Source: Pseudoponticoccus marisrubri
GTDB lineage: Bacteria > Pseudomonadota > Alphaproteobacteria > Rhodobacterales > Rhodobacteraceae
Reading direction: 5' to 3'
Length of the DNA: 64,000 bases
Assembly (NCBI RefSeq): GCF_001482405.1
Contig: NZ_LPXO01000005.1
Location: forward strand, 62,001-126,000
Shown one piece after another: positions 25,056-35,938 of the stretch (its first letter is position 1; each line of letters opens with the position of its first letter). The notes under the pieces are model-generated. The model was not told where the DNA came from. It saw only the letters and a program-made list of their open reading frames with translations, and made no database searches. The translations under genes and the position numbers were made by a program.

Positions 25056-26159
25056 ATGCTGGACATGAAACTCGGTCTCGTCTTTTCGACCTCAGGGCCC
25101 TACGCCGCGCTGGGTCAGGCGGCGCGCGCCGGGGCCGACCTGGCGATCGAGGACCTCGCCCGCGAGGGGCTGGCGCGGATCACGCCCATGCACCGCGATC
25201 CCGAAGGATGCCCCCAGGCCTACGAGTCCATGACGGCCGAGATCCTGCGCGCGGGTGTCACCCATGTCGTCGGGGCAATCACCTCGTGGAGCCGCAAGGA
25301 CATGATCCCGGTGCTGGAACGGCATGGGGGGCTGCTCTGGTATCCCTGCCCCTACGAGGGGTTCGAAAGCAACGATCACGTCGTCTACATGGGCGCGGCG
25401 CCGAACCACCACATGATCCCCCTGCTCGACCGCATCCTGCGCCAGGGCGTCAAACGGGCCTATCTGCTTGGCTCGAACTATGTCTGGGGCTGGGAGACGC
25501 TGCGCCTCGCCCGCGAACGCCTGTCGGCCGCCGGGGTCGAAATCGTCGGTGAGCGCTTCCTGCCGCTGGGCGATACCGATTGCGAGCGCGCCATCGCGGA
25601 GATCGCCGAGGTGCGCCCCGATATCGTGATGAACTCGCTCATCGGGCCGTCGAACGTGGCCTTCTCCAACGGGTTGCCCACCGAGGCGCGTCCGCAGATC
25701 CTCTCCTGCAACCAGACCGAGGCGGATCTCGATGCGCTGGGGGATGGCGGCGAGGGGCTGATCTCGGCGGGCAGCTTCTTCGAGGCGCTGGGGCCGCAGT
25801 CTTTCGTCGAGCGGGCCGCGCAGGTCGCGCCGAACGGGCGCTGCTCGGCCTTCCTGGCGACGACCTATGCCAGCGTGCGCCTCATGGCCGAATCCGTGCG
25901 CCGCGCCGGGACGACCCATCCGCATGCCGTGTTCGAAGCCGCCTGCGCGGCGCCGCACAACACGGTGCTGGGGCCCGTCAGCATCGACCCGGTGACACGC
26001 CATGCCGCGCTGACACCGCATATCGCCGCGCTGCGGTCGGGCCGGTTCGAGATCGTCGCATCAGCCGCGGCGCCGATTCCGGCCGACCCCTACCTGATCA
26101 ATCTTCCGCCCGTCGCGTTGCGCGCGGCCCGGCCGTCCGACCTGAGGATCGTGCAATGA
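25056..26159 (+). CDS. amiC: AmiC-like amide/ligand-sensing protein
   Basis: A 367-residue type I periplasmic-binding-protein fold beginning directly with KLGLVFSTSGPYAALG and lacking a signal peptide. It would therefore be cytoplasmic like AmiC, the amide sensor that sequesters AmiR. Other landmarks are VVGAITSWSRKDMIPVLE and LGSNYVWGWETLRLARE, also seen in UrtA/FmdD relatives. The start was set at ATG 25056, with AGGG seven bases upstream; ATG 25065 is an alternative. It overlaps the ANTAR-protein gene by four bases (ATGA). The ligand is probably an amide or urea-like compound handled by the downstream importer and amidase. Confidence 0.82.
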   Translation: MLDMKLGLVFSTSGPYAALGQAARAGADLAIEDLAREGLARITPMHRDPEGCPQAYESMTAEILRAGVTHVVGAITSWSRKDMIPVLERHGGLLWYPCPYEGFESNDHVVYMGAAPNHHMIPLLDRILRQGVKRAYLLGSNYVWGWETLRLARERLSAAGVEIVGERFLPLGDTDCERAIAEIAEVRPDIVMNSLIGPSNVAFSNGLPTEARPQILSCNQTEADLDALGDGGEGLISAGSFFEALGPQSFVERAAQVAPNGRCSAFLATTYASVRLMAESVRRAGTTHPHAVFEAACAAPHNTVLGPVSIDPVTRHAALTPHIAALRSGRFEIVASAAAPIPADPYLINLPPVALRAARPSDLRIVQ

Positions 26160-26731
26160 CATACAGCTTCGCCGGACAGCAGGCCCGTATCCTTCACCCC
26201 AGTGCCGAGCTGCGCGACCGCGTCGCGATGCGCCTGTCGAGCTATGGCATCCGTGCCGAAGGCCGCTGGCCGGCGCTGGAGCCCGAGGATGCCGCCGCCG
26301 ATCTGCTCGTGATCGACATTGACCGGGGGGAAGACGGCCAGATGCCGTGGCCCTCGGGAGAGGCGCCGATGCCCGTCACCGGCCTGATCGGGTCGGAAAC
26401 GCCGGGGCGGCTGCAATGGGCACTGCGCCAGCAGGTCGATGCCTTCCTGCCGGTCGGGGCCACGGCGAACCTGTTCTCGGCGCTGGTGATCGCTTCGGCC
26501 CGCTTTGCCGAGCGCGCCGAGCGCCGCCGCGCCGCCGCCGAGGCGGATCGGCGCAACGGGCTGCGGCTGGAGGTGATCCGGGCCGTCATCGCCATCATGC
26601 GCAGCGAGGATATCGACGAGGCCGCGGCGCTCAAGCGTCTGCGCGCCTTCGCCATGGTCGAGCAGTTGCCGCTCGAGGACGCGGCCACCCGGCTTCTGGC
26701 CGATCTCGGACAGACGAGGGCCCGGGCATGA
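26156..26731 (+). CDS. amiR: AmiR/NasT-type antitermination protein with ANTAR domain
   Basis: A 191-residue protein. An N-terminal pseudo-receiver region (ARILHPSAELRDRVAMRLSSYG... DLLVIDIDRG) leads through a coiled-coil segment (FAERAERRRAAAEADRRN) to a C-terminal ANTAR RNA-binding domain (AVIAIMRSEDIDEAAALKRLRAFAM, given in part). AmiR binds paired stem-loops in leader RNA and prevents termination when released from AmiC. A terminator-containing leader lies just before amiC. Both flanking overlaps are ATGA, so it is tightly coupled to amiC and the permease gene. Confidence 0.85.
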   Translation: MTYSFAGQQARILHPSAELRDRVAMRLSSYGIRAEGRWPALEPEDAAADLLVIDIDRGEDGQMPWPSGEAPMPVTGLIGSETPGRLQWALRQQVDAFLPVGATANLFSALVIASARFAERAERRRAAAEADRRNGLRLEVIRAVIAIMRSEDIDEAAALKRLRAFAMVEQLPLEDAATRLLADLGQTRARA

Positions 26732-27630
26732 GCGTCACCGACACCAGCACGGCACAGGGCCAGCGCCGAACGACGCGCGCCGGCCAGGTGGTCCTGGTGC
26801 TGATGAAGCGGCCGCGCTCGGCCTTCGGCATGGCCGTGATCCTGCTCATGGTCTTCGCGGCCGTCTTCGCGCCGTGGATCATGCCGCATGACCCGTTCGA
26901 GCAGAGTTTCGACGGTTTGTCGCTGGTCGGTGCGCCACTGCCCCCGGGCGGAGAGTTTCCGCTGGGCACGGATCTGCTGGGCCGTGACCTGGCCAGCCGG
27001 CTGATCCTGGGCACGCGCACGTCGCTGATCATCGGTGTCCTGGCCAACGGGATCGCGATCCTTCTGGGCGCTGGGGTCGGCATCACGGCGGGCTATTTCG
27101 GCGGCTGGATCGGCGCGATCCTGATGCGCTTCACCGATCTCATGATGGCCTTTCCCGCCCTGCTGCTGGCGATCGTGCTGGCCGCGATCTTCCAGCCCTC
27201 GCTGCTGATCGTGGCGCTGGTCATCGCCATGGTGAACTGGGTCCAGATGGCCCGCGTGATCTATACCGAGACCCGCAGCCTGGCCGAGCGCGACTTCATA
27301 CAGGTGCAGCGCGCGCTGGGGGCGGGACACTTGCGGATCCTCGGGTCGCACCTGCTGCCACATCTGCTGTCGTCGATCCTCGTCTTCGGCACGCTGGGCA
27401 TCTCGACCACCGTGCTGCTCGAGGCCACGCTGAGCTTCCTCGGCGTGGGGGTTCAGCCCCCGATGCCCAGCTGGGGCAACATCATCTTCGAGAACCAGAC
27501 CTATTTCACGACCGCCCCGTGGCTGGTGTTCTTTCCCGGCGTCGCGATCGTGCTGCTGGCGCTGGCCTTCAACCTCGTGGGCGACGCGTTGCGCGACATC
27601 CTCGACCCGACGCTGAAAGGACGGCACTGA
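26728..27630 (+). CDS. ABC transporter permease, DppC type (amide operon)
   Basis: A 300-residue inner-membrane permease with the DppC landmark LGTDLLGRDLASRLI and the EAA loop LAERDFIQVQRALGAGHLRI. Later hydrophobic helices (LEATLSFLGVGVQPP) are typical of DppC/OppC. In this operon the DppC-type gene precedes the DppB-type gene, the reverse of the usual order. The start overlaps the amiR stop (ATGA), and its own TGA shares its last base with the next ATG. Confidence 0.88.
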   Translation: MSVTDTSTAQGQRRTTRAGQVVLVLMKRPRSAFGMAVILLMVFAAVFAPWIMPHDPFEQSFDGLSLVGAPLPPGGEFPLGTDLLGRDLASRLILGTRTSLIIGVLANGIAILLGAGVGITAGYFGGWIGAILMRFTDLMMAFPALLLAIVLAAIFQPSLLIVALVIAMVNWVQMARVIYTETRSLAERDFIQVQRALGAGHLRILGSHLLPHLLSSILVFGTLGISTTVLLEATLSFLGVGVQPPMPSWGNIIFENQTYFTTAPWLVFFPGVAIVLLALAFNLVGDALRDILDPTLKGRH

Positions 27631-28550
27631 TGCAGGCCTACCTTGTCCGCCGCCTTTTCGAGAGCGCGCTGATCCTGCTCGGGATCACGCTGGTGACCTT
27701 CATCCTGCTCTACCTCGTGCCCGCCGATCCGGCGCGGCAGATCGCGGGGCGTTCGGCGACCGCCGAGACGGTGCAGAACATCCGCGACCAGCTGGGGCTG
27801 AACGACCCGTTCTTCGTCCAGTACTGGCGCTACCTGACGGCGCTGTTCCAGGGCGACATGGGGCGCAGCTACCTGCAGCGCGCCGAGGTGTCCGAGCTGA
27901 TCGCCGCGCGCCTGCCCGCATCGCTGCTGCTGATGGTGGCCGCCATCGTGACCGAGCTGATCTTCGGTCTCACGATCGGCATCATCGCCGCCCTGCGCCG
28001 CAACCGGCCGGCCGATCACGGGCTGATGATCTTCAGCTTCGTCTCGATCTCGGCCCCGCAATTCGTGATCGGCATCCTGTTGCTGTACATCTTCGCGGTC
28101 AAGCTGGGCTGGTTCCCGATCGGCGGCTACGGCACCTTCGCGCATGTGGTGCTGCCGGCCATCACGCTGGGGTTCCTCGGCGCCGGCTGGTACAGCCGCA
28201 TGATGCGCTCAAGCATGATCGACGTTCTGGGGCAGGACTTCGTGCGCACCGCGCAGGCCAAGGGGCTCGCCAAGGGCCGCATCATCCTGCGCCACGTCAT
28301 TCCCAACGCCGTGCTGCCGATCATCGCCATGATCGGCATCGATATCGGGCTGTTCATGTCCGGCATCGTGGTGGTGGAAAGCGTCTACGGCTGGCCCGGG
28401 ATCGGCCAGCTGGCCTGGCAGGCAATCCAGCGCGTCGACATCCCCGTGATCATGGGCGTCACCATGGTCTCGGCGACCGCGATCGTGCTGGGCAATCTTC
28501 TGGCCGACCTCGTCGCGCCGATGATCGATCCCCGAATAAAGACCAAGTGA
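27630..28550 (+). CDS. ABC transporter permease, DppB type (amide operon)
   Basis: A 306-residue permease with the DppB N-terminal helix LVRRLFESALILLGITLVTF, the QLGLNDPFFVQYWRYL loop and the EAA motif VLGQDFVRTAQAKGLAKGRI. The terminal VVVESVYGWPGIGQLAWQAI segment is characteristic. It forms the channel with the upstream DppC-type protein for the AmiC/AmiR-controlled importer. Confidence 0.9.
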   Translation: MQAYLVRRLFESALILLGITLVTFILLYLVPADPARQIAGRSATAETVQNIRDQLGLNDPFFVQYWRYLTALFQGDMGRSYLQRAEVSELIAARLPASLLLMVAAIVTELIFGLTIGIIAALRRNRPADHGLMIFSFVSISAPQFVIGILLLYIFAVKLGWFPIGGYGTFAHVVLPAITLGFLGAGWYSRMMRSSMIDVLGQDFVRTAQAKGLAKGRIILRHVIPNAVLPIIAMIGIDIGLFMSGIVVVESVYGWPGIGQLAWQAIQRVDIPVIMGVTMVSATAIVLGNLLADLVAPMIDPRIKTK

Positions 28551-28573
28551 AGTTCAACAGAGGACCGAAAACC

Positions 28574-30199
28574 ATGAAGAAACTACTCCTGACCGGTGTC
28601 GCCGGACTGGCTCTTGCTGCCCAGATGGCAAGCGCGCAGGTCGATGAAGACGCGCCCATGGGCGGCACTATGATCGTCACCTACAAGGATGATGTCGCAA
28701 CGCTCGACCCGGCCATCGGCTATGACTGGCAGAACTGGTCGATGATCAAGTCGCTCTTCGACGGGCTCATGGGCTACGAGCCGGGCACGACGACCCTGCG
28801 CAACGAGCTGGCCTCGGACGTGCAGATTTCCGAGGACGGCATGGTCTACACCGTCACCCTGAAGGACGGCATCAAGTTCCACAACGGCCGCGAGATCGTG
28901 GCCGATGACGTCAAGTACTCGCTCGAGCGCGTGACCAACCCCGAGACCCGCTCGCCGGGGGCCGGCTTCTTCGGCATGATCGACGGGTTCGACAGCTGGA
29001 ATGCCGGCGAGGGCGACGGCCTGTCGGGCGTGAAGGTCATCGACGACAAGACCGTCGAGATCACGCTCTCGCGCCCCGACGCGACCTTTGGGCATGTGCT
29101 GGCGCTGAACTTCGCCTCGATCGTTCCCAAAGAGGCCGTCGAGGCCTCGGGCGAGGATTTCGGCCGCGAACCCGTGGGCTCGGGCGCCTTCAAGCTGGCG
29201 GAATGGTCGCCGGGCCAGCGCGTGGTCTTCGAACGCTTCGAGGAGTACCACCGCGAGAACCTGCCCAAGCTGGACCAGGTCACCTTCGAGATCGGGCTGG
29301 AGCCGACCGTGGCGCTGCTGCGCCTTCAGCAGGGCCAGGCCGACGTGCCGGGTGATGGCATCCCGCCGGCGCAGTTCCTGCAGGTGATGAACGACCCAGC
29401 GCAGGCCGACAACGTGATCGAGGGCGGCCAGCTGCACACGGGCTACATCACGCTGAACACACAGATGGCCCCGTTCGACAATGTGGACGTGCGCAAGGCC
29501 GTCAACATGGCGATCAACAAGGATCGCATCGTGCGGATCATCAACGGCCGCGCCGTGCCCGCCAACCAGCCGCTGCCGCCGACCATGCCGGGCTATGCCG
29601 AGGATTACGAGGGCTATGCCTTCGATCCGGCCGCCGCGAAGGAGATGCTGGCCGAGGCAGGCTTTGCCGACGGGTTCAGCACCGAGCTCTACGTCATGAA
29701 CGTGGATCCCAACCCGCGCATCGCGCAGGCCATCCAGCAGGATCTGAGCGAGATCGGGATCGATGCCGAGATCCGCAGCCTCGCGCAGGCCAACGTGATC
29801 GCGGCCGGCGGCGAGGCCGATCAGGCCCCGATGATCTGGTCGGGCGGCATGGCCTGGATCGCGGACTTCCCCGATCCGTCCAACTTCTACGGGCCGATCC
29901 TGGGATGTGCCGGCGCCGTGCAGGGTGGCTGGAACTGGGCATGGTACTGCAACGAGGAGCTGGACGCCCGCGCTGCCGAGGCCGACGCCATGACGGGCGC
30001 CGAGAACGAGGAAGCGCGCATCGAGGCGTGGAAGTCGATCTATCTCGACGTGATGGAAGACGCGCCCTGGGTTCCGGTCTTCAACGAGCAGCGCTTCACG
30101 CTGACCTCGGACAGCATCGCGGGCGATGACAGCCTGTTCGTGGACCCGGTCCACATCCCGGTGAACTACGACTACATCTACTCGAAGGACGCCGAATAA
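28574..30199 (+). CDS. ABC transporter solute-binding protein, family 5 (amide operon)
   Basis: A 541-residue periplasmic binding protein with a Sec-type signal peptide (KKLLLTGVAGLALAAQMASA|Q). SBP_bac_5 landmarks include VTLKDGIKFHNGREIVADDV (given in part) and EPVGSGAFKLAEW. The start at 28574 follows an AGAGGA site; a GTG at 28547 would add a non-signal-like extension. It probably delivers an amide- or peptide-like substrate to the permeases upstream and the ATPase downstream. Confidence 0.9.
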   Translation: MKKLLLTGVAGLALAAQMASAQVDEDAPMGGTMIVTYKDDVATLDPAIGYDWQNWSMIKSLFDGLMGYEPGTTTLRNELASDVQISEDGMVYTVTLKDGIKFHNGREIVADDVKYSLERVTNPETRSPGAGFFGMIDGFDSWNAGEGDGLSGVKVIDDKTVEITLSRPDATFGHVLALNFASIVPKEAVEASGEDFGREPVGSGAFKLAEWSPGQRVVFERFEEYHRENLPKLDQVTFEIGLEPTVALLRLQQGQADVPGDGIPPAQFLQVMNDPAQADNVIEGGQLHTGYITLNTQMAPFDNVDVRKAVNMAINKDRIVRIINGRAVPANQPLPPTMPGYAEDYEGYAFDPAAAKEMLAEAGFADGFSTELYVMNVDPNPRIAQAIQQDLSEIGIDAEIRSLAQANVIAAGGEADQAPMIWSGGMAWIADFPDPSNFYGPILGCAGAVQGGWNWAWYCNEELDARAAEADAMTGAENEEARIEAWKSIYLDVMEDAPWVPVFNEQRFTLTSDSIAGDDSLFVDPVHIPVNYDYIYSKDAE

Positions 30200-30200
30200 C

Positions 30201-31138
30201 ATGTGCAAGCACTGTGACTACACGATCCACGGTGCGCACCATCACGGGTGGGACAATTCGCTCCCACCCGTCCAGACGGTGGCTCCCGGATCGCGCCTGT
30301 ATTTCCAATGCCTCGACAGCTCCGGCGGGCAGTTCAATCGTGACAGCACCACCGCGGATGTCCCCAATCTGGATTTCGGCAAGATCAACCCCGTGACCGG
30401 GCCGGTCTATGTCGACGGGGCGCAACCCGGTGACGTGCTCAAGATCCAGATCGAGGCGTTCCACCCCTCCGGCTTCGGCTGGACGGCGAACATCCCGGGC
30501 TTCGGCCTTCTGGCCGACCAGTTCAAGGATCCCTACCTGAAGATCTGGGACTATGACCCCGACACGCTGGCCCCTGCCCTCTTCTCGGATCTCGGCAAGG
30601 TGCCGCTGAAGCCCTTTGCCGGGACGATCGGGCTGGCCCCGGCCGAGGCCGGGCTGCATTCGGTGGTTCCGCCGCGGCGCATGGGGGGCAACCTCGACAT
30701 CCGCGACCTGGCGGCGGGCACGACGCTCTACCTGCCGGTCGAGGTCGAAGGCGCGCTGTTCTCGATCGGCGACACGCATGCCGCGCAGGGCGACGGCGAG
30801 GTCTGCGGAACCGCGATCGAAAGCCCGATGGATGTCGAGGTGACGCTCGATCTCGTGAAGGGCGAGACGCTGGCCTTCCCGCGCTTCTCGACACCGGGAC
30901 CGGTCACGCGGCATCTCGACGCCAAGGGCTACGAAGTGACCACGGGGATCGGGTCGGACATGATGCAGGGCGCGCGCGACGCGGTCTCGGGCATGATCGA
31001 CTTCCTGGGACGGACCAAGGGACTGTCCGCCGAGGACGCCTATCTGCTCTGCTCGGTCTGCGGCGACCTGCGGATCTCCGAGATCGTCGACATGCCGAAC
31101 TGGGTGGTCAGCTTCTACTTTCCCAACGTGGTCTTCGA

Positions 31139-31142
<4 letters not shown>
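30201..31142 (+). CDS. Acetamidase/formamidase-family amide hydrolase
   Basis: A 313-residue protein of the FmdA/AmdA family. It shows the N-terminal HHHGWDNSLPPV, the NPVTGPVYVDGAQPGDVL segment, and the GDTHAAQGDGEVCGTAIE motif, in which the metal- and substrate-binding His/Asp/Glu residues cluster. Members hydrolyse formamide, acetamide and related short amides to ammonia and the acid in the cytoplasm. The gene lies one base after the binding-protein stop codon and overlaps the ATPase gene by four bases. The substrate of the importer is therefore probably an amide. The exact substrate is not known. Confidence 0.87.
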
Positions 31143-32869
<1,727 letters not shown>

Positions 32870-32892
32870 GCCCGGCGGCCTGACCGCCGGGC
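32870..32892. terminator. Hairpin between convergent ABC ATPase and tctA genes
   Basis: GCCCGGCGG-CCTGA-CCGCCGGGC is a perfect 9-bp stem one base after the ATPase stop codon and 45 bases before the end of the convergent tctA gene. It can act on both strands. No strong U-tract follows. Confidence 0.55.
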
Positions 32893-32937
32893 GTGCCTCT
32901 GGACAACACGCGGAGGCCCCCTGCCCCGCGACTGTCC

Positions 32938-34452
32938 TCAGCCCTCGGTCACGCGCGCCTGTTGGCGCTTGCGGTCCCGCAGGGCAAGCCAGACGGAGAG
33001 GCCGAGGAACGCGGTGGTCAGGACGTAGAGTGTTACCGAGATCGGGCTGGCCATCAGCACGCCCCAGTCGCCATCCGAGATCGACATGGCGCGGCGCAGG
33101 TTGCGCTCCATGTCGCCGCCCAGCAGCAGGCCCAGCACCAGCGGCACGAGGCTGACATCCAGCTTGCGCAGCAGGTAGCCCAGCACCCCGAAGATGATCA
33201 TCAGCTCGAGGTCGAAGACCGAGTTCGAGATCGAGAACACGCCCACGAAGCTGACCGCTGCCACGATGGGCATCAGCGCCCATGTCGGCACCATCATCAA
33301 CCGGCTGAACAGGCCGATCATCGGCAGGTTCAGGATCAAGAGTGCCACGTTGCCGAGATAGAGCGAAGCCACCAGCCCCCAGACCAGGTCCGGCTGCCGC
33401 TCAAACAGAAGCGGGCCGGGCTGCACGTTGAGCGAGATCAGCATGGCCAGCATCACCGCCGTCGTGCCCGAACCCGGCACGCCAAGCGACAGCATCGGGA
33501 TCAGCGCCCCGCCCGAAGCGGCGTTGTTGCCGGCCTCGGGGGCGGCCACGCCGCGCGGGTCGCCCTTGCCGAAAGTCCCATGCTTGTCGCTGGCCTGCTT
33601 CTCCATGGAATAGGACATGACCGAGCCCAGCGAGGCCCCTGCCCCGGGCAGCACGCCCGCCACGAAGCCCACGACCGAACCGCGCAGCACCGCCCATCGC
33701 GTCTTCCAGATCTGCCGGAAATCGGGCAGCCAGCTGTCCAGCCCGATCGGTGCGGCGCGGTCCCGGGCGGCCTTCTCCAGCAGCATCAGGATTTCCGAGA
33801 TCGCGAACAACCCGACCAGCGCCACGATCGCGTCGACCCCGTCATAGAGATGGTAGTTGTCGAACGTATAGCGCGGGATGCCCGAGATCGGGTCCAGCCC
33901 CGCGGTGGCGATCATCAGCCCGATCAGCGCCGAGAGCAGCGTCTTGCGCGGGTCCACCCCCGCGATGCCGCCGATGGTCACGAAGGCGAGGATGTAGAGG
34001 GCGAAGTAGTCCGCCGGCCCGAAATAGATCGCCATGCGCGCCAGCATCGGCGCAAAAAGCGTCAGGCCGATCACCGCCACGGTCGCTCCGAAGAAACTCG
34101 CCACGCCCGAGATGGCAAGCGCGTCGGCCGCCCTGCCCTGCTGCGCCATGGGATAGCCGTCCAGCGTCGTCATGACCGCCGGCTCGTCTCCGGGGATGTT
34201 CAGCAGGATGGACGAGATGCGCCCGCCATACATGCAGCCGAAATAGACCGCCGACAGCAGGATCAGGGACGAGGTCGCGTCAAAGCCGAAGGCAAAGGTC
34301 AGCGGGATGAGGATCGCCACGCCGTTCACCGGGCCCAACCCCGGCAGGGCGCCGATCAGCGTGCCGGAAAAGCAGCCCAGCAACAGAAGCGCGATGTTCA
34401 GCGGCGTCAGCGCGACGGCAAAGCCCTGGGCGAGCAGCGAGAATGTTTCCAT
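32938..34452 (-). CDS. tctA: Tripartite tricarboxylate transporter permease TctA (copy 1)
   Basis: A 504-residue membrane protein with about 12 hydrophobic segments. It contains the TctA motifs GALPGLGPVNGVAILIPLTF and SILLNIPGDEPAVMTTLDGYPMA (given in part), plus the second repeat GVLPGAGASLGSVMSY. TctA is the large permease of sodium-driven tripartite transporters for carboxylates. It is the last gene of a tctCBA unit transcribed from the 36-kb divergent promoter. Confidence 0.92.
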   Translation of the reverse strand: METFSLLAQGFAVALTPLNIALLLLGCFSGTLIGALPGLGPVNGVAILIPLTFAFGFDATSSLILLSAVYFGCMYGGRISSILLNIPGDEPAVMTTLDGYPMAQQGRAADALAISGVASFFGATVAVIGLTLFAPMLARMAIYFGPADYFALYILAFVTIGGIAGVDPRKTLLSALIGLMIATAGLDPISGIPRYTFDNYHLYDGVDAIVALVGLFAISEILMLLEKAARDRAAPIGLDSWLPDFRQIWKTRWAVLRGSVVGFVAGVLPGAGASLGSVMSYSMEKQASDKHGTFGKGDPRGVAAPEAGNNAASGGALIPMLSLGVPGSGTTAVMLAMLISLNVQPGPLLFERQPDLVWGLVASLYLGNVALLILNLPMIGLFSRLMMVPTWALMPIVAAVSFVGVFSISNSVFDLELMIIFGVLGYLLRKLDVSLVPLVLGLLLGGDMERNLRRAMSISDGDWGVLMASPISVTLYVLTTAFLGLSVWLALRDRKRQQARVTEG

Positions 34453-34538
34453 GGTGGCGCGATGTCCTGCGTGTCAATTCGTGTCGCGTGTCGTGGCTCG
34501 CGCCGTCCGGCGCGGCATGGGTCCCGGCGAAGGCGGTT

Positions 34539-34970
34539 CTATCCGAACCAGCGCCCCAGCACCGCCAGCGGCAGCCCCAGAACCTGGTCGAACAGCGCCC
34601 ACAGCCCGGGTGCCAGCACGGCGCCCAGGGCCACCGCCTTGAGCGGCGCACCGCCCAGCACGATGCCCAGCCCCGCGATCAGGCCGAAGGTCGCCAGCGG
34701 GAAGCCCAGCGGCAGCAGCAGCCAGGCATACCCGGCAAGGATCGCCAGCGCCGCCACCTGCCGCAGCATGTGATCGCGTGGCGGCCAGCTGACCTGCCCC
34801 GAGGGGAACACCACGAGCGAGGCGGCGAGGATCATCGCGGGGATGCCCACGATCATCGGGAAGACCGAGGGGCCCAGCACGTCGCCGAAGCTCGCCGTGT
34901 AGTCGCGCCCGTACCAGGTGTAGAGCGCCGCGATCATGAAGATCGCGACGCCGGCCAGCCTGACCGTCAT
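34539..34970 (-). CDS. tctB: Tripartite tricarboxylate transporter small subunit TctB (copy 1)
   Basis: A 143-residue protein with four hydrophobic segments and the TctB pattern (LGPSVFPMIVGIPAMILA near the N-terminus). It is the small membrane subunit between TctC and TctA. Its start overlaps the tctC stop by four bases. An 86-base gap separates it from tctA. Confidence 0.85.
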   Translation of the reverse strand: MTVRLAGVAIFMIAALYTWYGRDYTASFGDVLGPSVFPMIVGIPAMILAASLVVFPSGQVSWPPRDHMLRQVAALAILAGYAWLLLPLGFPLATFGLIAGLGIVLGGAPLKAVALGAVLAPGLWALFDQVLGLPLAVLGRWFG

Positions 34971-35938
34971 TCAATCACGCCGATGTCGCGCGAGATATCG
35001 GCCATGACCTTTTCCTGTTCGCGGACATAGGCCTCGAAATCCGCGCCACCGCGCCAGATCGGCACCAGCCCGAATTCGACCGCCGCGGTCTGCCAGTTCT
35101 CCGAGTTGTAGAGCGTCTCGAGATCCGAGACCCACTGGTCATATTCCGCGTCCGAGACCTCACCCCCGGTATAGAGGCCGCGCCAGTTGTAGCCGGTCAC
35201 GTCGATGCCCTGCGACTGCGCCGTGGGGATGTCGGGGAAGGCCGGGATCGGCTCATCCGACAGCGCGGCGAGGATGCGGATGTCGCCCGAGTCGACAAAG
35301 CCCGCGATCTCGCCCATGTCGGTCGAGACCACGTCGATCTGGCCGCCCATCATCTGCGTCACCGCGTCGGTGCCGCCGTCGAACTGCACCCAGCGCAGGT
35401 CGCCCAGCGTGTTGAGCCCGCCTTCGCGCGCGACCATCAACAGGCGGATATGGTCCCAGCCGCCCGCGCCGGAGGACCCGGCCGTGACGATGGAGCCGGG
35501 ATCGTTGGCCATGATCTCGGTCAGCTCGTCCAGCGACTGGATCGGGCTGTCATCATCCACTGCGATCACGCCCACATCGGCACCGAGCATGGCAAGGTAG
35601 CGCACCGCGTCCACGGGCGCCGGGTAGCGGCCCTGCGCGATCTGGGTGATGCCCACGGTCGAGGTCGCCACGATCAGCTCGGGATCGTCAGGGCGCTCGT
35701 TCACGACCATGGCATAGGTCACCGCGCCGACACCGCCGGGCATGTTGGTGACCTGGACATTGCCGTCCACGAGGTCGAGCTCGGTCAGGATGCGCCCGAT
35801 GGTGCGGCAGGTGAAATCCCAACCGCCGCCGGGGTTGGACGGCGCGATGCATTCTGCGGCCGAGGCCGGGGCGCCGGCCGACAGGCCGAGCGCCATGGCC
35901 ATGCCGAAGACGGCCGAAGTGGGTGCAAGAATTTTCAT
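34967..35938 (-). CDS. tctC: Tripartite tricarboxylate transporter solute-binding protein TctC (copy 1)
   Basis: A 323-residue periplasmic receptor (Bug family) with a signal peptide (TSAVFGMAMALGLSAGAPASA|A). The ligand-binding loop CIAPSNPGGGWDFTCRTIG carries the NPGGGWD pattern typical of TctC. The GSSGAGGWDHIRLLM loop is the second binding element. The start at 35938 has GGGAGGAG upstream. Adjacent HMG-CoA-lyase-like and CoA-transferase genes suggest a branched dicarboxylate as substrate. Confidence 0.92.
   Translation of the reverse strand: MKILAPTSAVFGMAMALGLSAGAPASAAECIAPSNPGGGWDFTCRTIGRILTELDLVDGNVQVTNMPGGVGAVTYAMVVNERPDDPELIVATSTVGITQIAQGRYPAPVDAVRYLAMLGADVGVIAVDDDSPIQSLDELTEIMANDPGSIVTAGSSGAGGWDHIRLLMVAREGGLNTLGDLRWVQFDGGTDAVTQMMGGQIDVVSTDMGEIAGFVDSGDIRILAALSDEPIPAFPDIPTAQSQGIDVTGYNWRGLYTGGEVSDAEYDQWVSDLETLYNSENWQTAAVEFGLVPIWRGGADFEAYVREQEKVMADISRDIGVIE

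Noticed and set aside
32893-34773. A 626-codon plus-strand frame antisense to tctA/tctB
   Set aside because: Low-complexity His/Arg/Gln-rich translation, and the opposite strand encodes intact TctA and TctB.
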